NCBI RefSeq assembly: GCF_010183535.1
Contig: NC_071331.1
Span: 11,222,001 to 11,286,000, forward strand
Direction: 5' to 3'
Length of the DNA stretch: 64,000 nt
Source: Caenorhabditis remanei
Lineage: Eukaryota > Nematoda > Chromadorea > Rhabditida > Rhabditidae
The translations under genes were made by a program, and so were the position numbers. The notes below the pieces were generated by a model. It had not been told where the DNA came from and ran no database searches. It worked only from the letters and a program-made list of their open reading frames with translations. Within the stretch, counting starts at the first letter, position 1, and every line of letters begins with the position of its first letter. This document shows positions 61,398-64,000 of this stretch, one piece after another.

Positions 61398-64000
61398 CTG
61401 AAACATAACAATTTTTGACCAAAGTAGAGATCTACACTAACTATGTGTCTCCTCCTCGGTCCCCTGTGCTCTCCACACATAAGCTCTCCGGAAGCTCCGC
61501 CCCCTTTCCTCCTCTGCTAATATTCTCAAACAATTGTGATGGTCTGCTACATGTGTTCTATGGAGGTGAGCACACTGATTGTGCAAATATAGAGAAGCAA
61601 GAAGACCTTGTTGGGTAGTTGACGCCCCTGATGAGACAAGAAAACGGATTACTGTAGATGAGCGATGAGCCGATTAATAATTGTTCACGGGGGGAAGGGA
61701 CGGGAGTGTTATTGGGTTCGGAAAAGGAAGGGTTTGTACTGTTTCCGAATGGAGAAGGAAATGGGATTTGCGTAATATTATTTACTGTTTTCAAATTTTA
61801 GTAAGAAGTTCCTAAAATATCAGGCATTCAGTGAAAGAGAGGTTATCAGACGAATTTGATGAATTTCGAAAAAAAATCCGATCTGTCATAAAATGAGTTT
61901 CAACTTTGTCCTGCTGGTTAAAAATACTTTGGATTGTCTGTCCGTATGTTCAACTGACTAGTAGTCTTAAATGTAAATGGACCGAAGTTCACAACGATTG
62001 CATTCAGTTTTTTTGTTTTGAAAACAATTACTGTTTGTAACTGTAATCGAAAATAATGCATGCTTAAGGTCGTTAATAGGTGCGGACTTAAAGTCAACTG
62101 AATTGGTCAATTAGTGTGAGATAAATAATTATTTAAATGCTAAACTGCCGGACAATTTTTTGTTTGAATATTTTGCTATTTAACTATTCATGCCTGTATA
62201 GGGATGAATAAAAGGAAAGCCAATTGAGCAAATCAATCTCAAACTTATCTTGAGGACATTATGAAACAGCATAGAAATCTAAAAATCCTTCATTATCGGA
62301 ATATATTTTACTGTTCTCAATAATTATTAAACCCTTTGTCATTTCATACCATGTTTTATTTTATTGTCCCTGTACAATAAAGATAAATGTACTATGGTAA
62401 TTGATAAATGTACTCCACCGAAATTCAACGTACAACAGAAAATAAGGAAGTTGTACATAAATTCCCTGTTTCAAACAGTTTATTAAGTTTTTCGAGTTTT
62501 CATCAATGCAATCAAAAATGATTCCAAGTGGGCTTAAAATATTCAGTCTGTCTGGATACGTTCACAATCATCCGGATATCTTAAATTCTTGACAATACTC
62601 GGTTTGTCATGTTTTTCTTGTTTTTAATTATGGTTGTCAATGTTGCTATCAGTATTTGAACCGCCGAATGATGTTTTTTTTAAGATCTTCAAAAAAGTTA
62701 GCATAACAATGTAAACCACTATTGTTGACTAAAAATATTAAGATCTAATTTGTTTTGTATAGAATATGAAACGGTATATAAATGGTGAAATGTATTCTCA
62801 TAATCAGTTGATAATTTTTCAGTTGTTCTTGATGATTATTGATGTTCGTGGCTTCCACTTGATTCATATCTCAGTCAAACCACAATTTGTTTTATAGGAA
62901 TCTGGAGCAACCGCCCATCAATGTCCAGAATTATGTCTCTCAATTTCAAAAAGCTAATGAAGTTTTACGACAATTTATACAATAGTGAATATTGCCACTT
63001 GTTATTCATTTCTTCAGAGGATTTTAACATTTATAAAATTCTTTGAACTGAATTATTCATTCGAATTTGATATCTATCTTCTGATTCTATATTTATCGAA
63101 ATTTTTCCCATAGTGAAACCTTAAGAAACTGTATGAGAAGTCTATTTTCATTCTGACGATTAACCTATACATTTTCCAGTGAACTACGTCCCTTCCGGAA
63201 TTTTCCAATTTTCAAATTTCCGGCTTCATGACTCTCCAATTTCCGTCGTTTTCCCCCTGCTCCTCATTTCCCAATATAGCTGTGATCTTTTCCACTGAAA
63301 CCCAATATCCTTTTCATTTCCTGCACTAATCATGCTCTAAATCCTGTTTCGTAATCATCTCAGGCAGATGTGTCCATCCGCTGTCAAGTACTGGCTAATA
63401 GGGGCCGAGAGGAAGAGGGAGAGATAACACGGGCGGTGTCGTTTCATGTTCTCGGAGCAAATACAAAAATACAGAGAAAGTCTTTGCACATGTCTTCTCG
63501 CAACGGCCTTCTGTACAAATAATGTATCCAACTGCGATCGTTGCAAAATGAATGATGACGATAATTGGACATGGTTAGCACAATTAAATGGGTGTAGATA
63601 CATTTAACAATAGATGAAAGAGAGAGGGAAAGAAGAATTTATTTTGGATGGATTGGGCAAAGATCAAAATTTTTATGGGGAAAGACTATTTCTGTATTTT
63701 TTGGATATCCATATATAAGAGTGGCGTCTAATACAGAAAAGCGAATTAAGAAGAAGTTGTGAATCTGAGTGTTTTTTTAATCCATGAAAACTTTTTTGAA
63801 TCATTTAGGAATTTCCCGGAAGGCTCAAACCTGTGTGCTGGCAGTCTGATGTATCAAAACTATGGCTCCAAAATTCACAAAGTTATTTTGAAAACTGAAA
63901 TTACTGTATCGTCTGAGTCAATTTAAAACTGTATCAAACGTAACACAAATTGATAGAAAAAAATTACAGCTCACTATCAGTGAATAAATACTTTATTTAT
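61398..64000. other. region upstream of homeobox gene
   Basis: A - strand open stretch at 61794-61558 begins ATGAAAACAG and reads MKTVNNITQIPFPSPFGN and onward. It could be an upstream coding exon of the homeobox gene (a GGC|GTCAAC donor would keep phase), but the donor is weak. From 61800 to 64000 I see AT-rich sequence without a recognisable gene, with CTGTTTC/GAAACAG motifs at 62263, 62468 and 63343. Confidence 0.35.

Noticed and set aside
63355..63603. 82-residue open frame on the - strand near the right end
   Set aside because: No homology recognised, no supporting splice or start context, and codon use is not gene-like.

Overview
The window is nuclear DNA from a Caenorhabditis-type nematode. 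Genes have many exons, often joined by 43-60 nt introns with TTTCAG-type acceptors. Several start codons sit just after a TTTCAG or TTCCAG acceptor, as expected for spliced-leader trans-splicing. Encoded proteins match well-known worm proteins: a 937-residue TRPV channel that fits OSM-9, UNC-33 (CRMP), TSG-101 and a Rac that fits CED-10. From memory the C. elegans orthologues of osm-9, unc-33, tsg-101 and ced-10 all lie on chromosome IV, so the block looks syntenic with it. I cannot name the species.

Layout. 1-3169 is the osm-9 upstream region. 3183-11135 (+) is osm-9 in 15 exons, with a tRNA-Pro(CGG) in an intron and a possible alternative 3' end at 11295-11604. 15573-28654 (+) is an SLC35A-type nucleotide-sugar transporter whose third intron is about 9.7 kb and packed with nested repeats. 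32162-28876 (-) is the Rab geranylgeranyltransferase alpha subunit. 39065-32906 (-) is unc-33 in 9 coding exons, with a tRNA-Arg(ACG) in its last intron. 42108-44831 (+) is tsg-101, and 45523-47083 (+) is ced-10 on the same strand. 49391-53854 (+) holds three tandem ALY/REF-type genes, one conventional and two strongly divergent. 61397-56323 (-) is a divergent K50 paired-like homeobox gene; the 2.6 kb beyond it shows no recognisable gene.

The genes do not form one pathway. Loose themes are sensory and neuronal function (osm-9, unc-33, homeobox gene), Rab/Rac and endosomal trafficking (RabGGTase alpha, ced-10, tsg-101), glycosylation (transporter) and mRNA export (ALY group).

Most notable observations: (1) tsg-101 intron 2 has no usable GT-AG solution but fits an AT-AC intron (ATAAGT...CAC) exactly. 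(2) The ALY genes form a tandem family in which two copies lost the RG-rich flank and the C-terminal UAP56-binding-like helix but share a new conserved tail, and a fourth copy survives as a relic. (3) A family of GC-rich GGCCGGGCC foldback elements has exact 8-bp target duplications (hAT-like), including one only 49 bp long. (4) Two identical 277-bp MITEs bracket the last homeobox exon. (5) A tRNA-like/5S rRNA chimera lies inside a 2.4-kb insertion. (6) The 7-mer GAAACAG/CTGTTTC is strongly over-represented in both flanks of the window but scarce in the gene-dense middle. All counts and alignments were made by eye.
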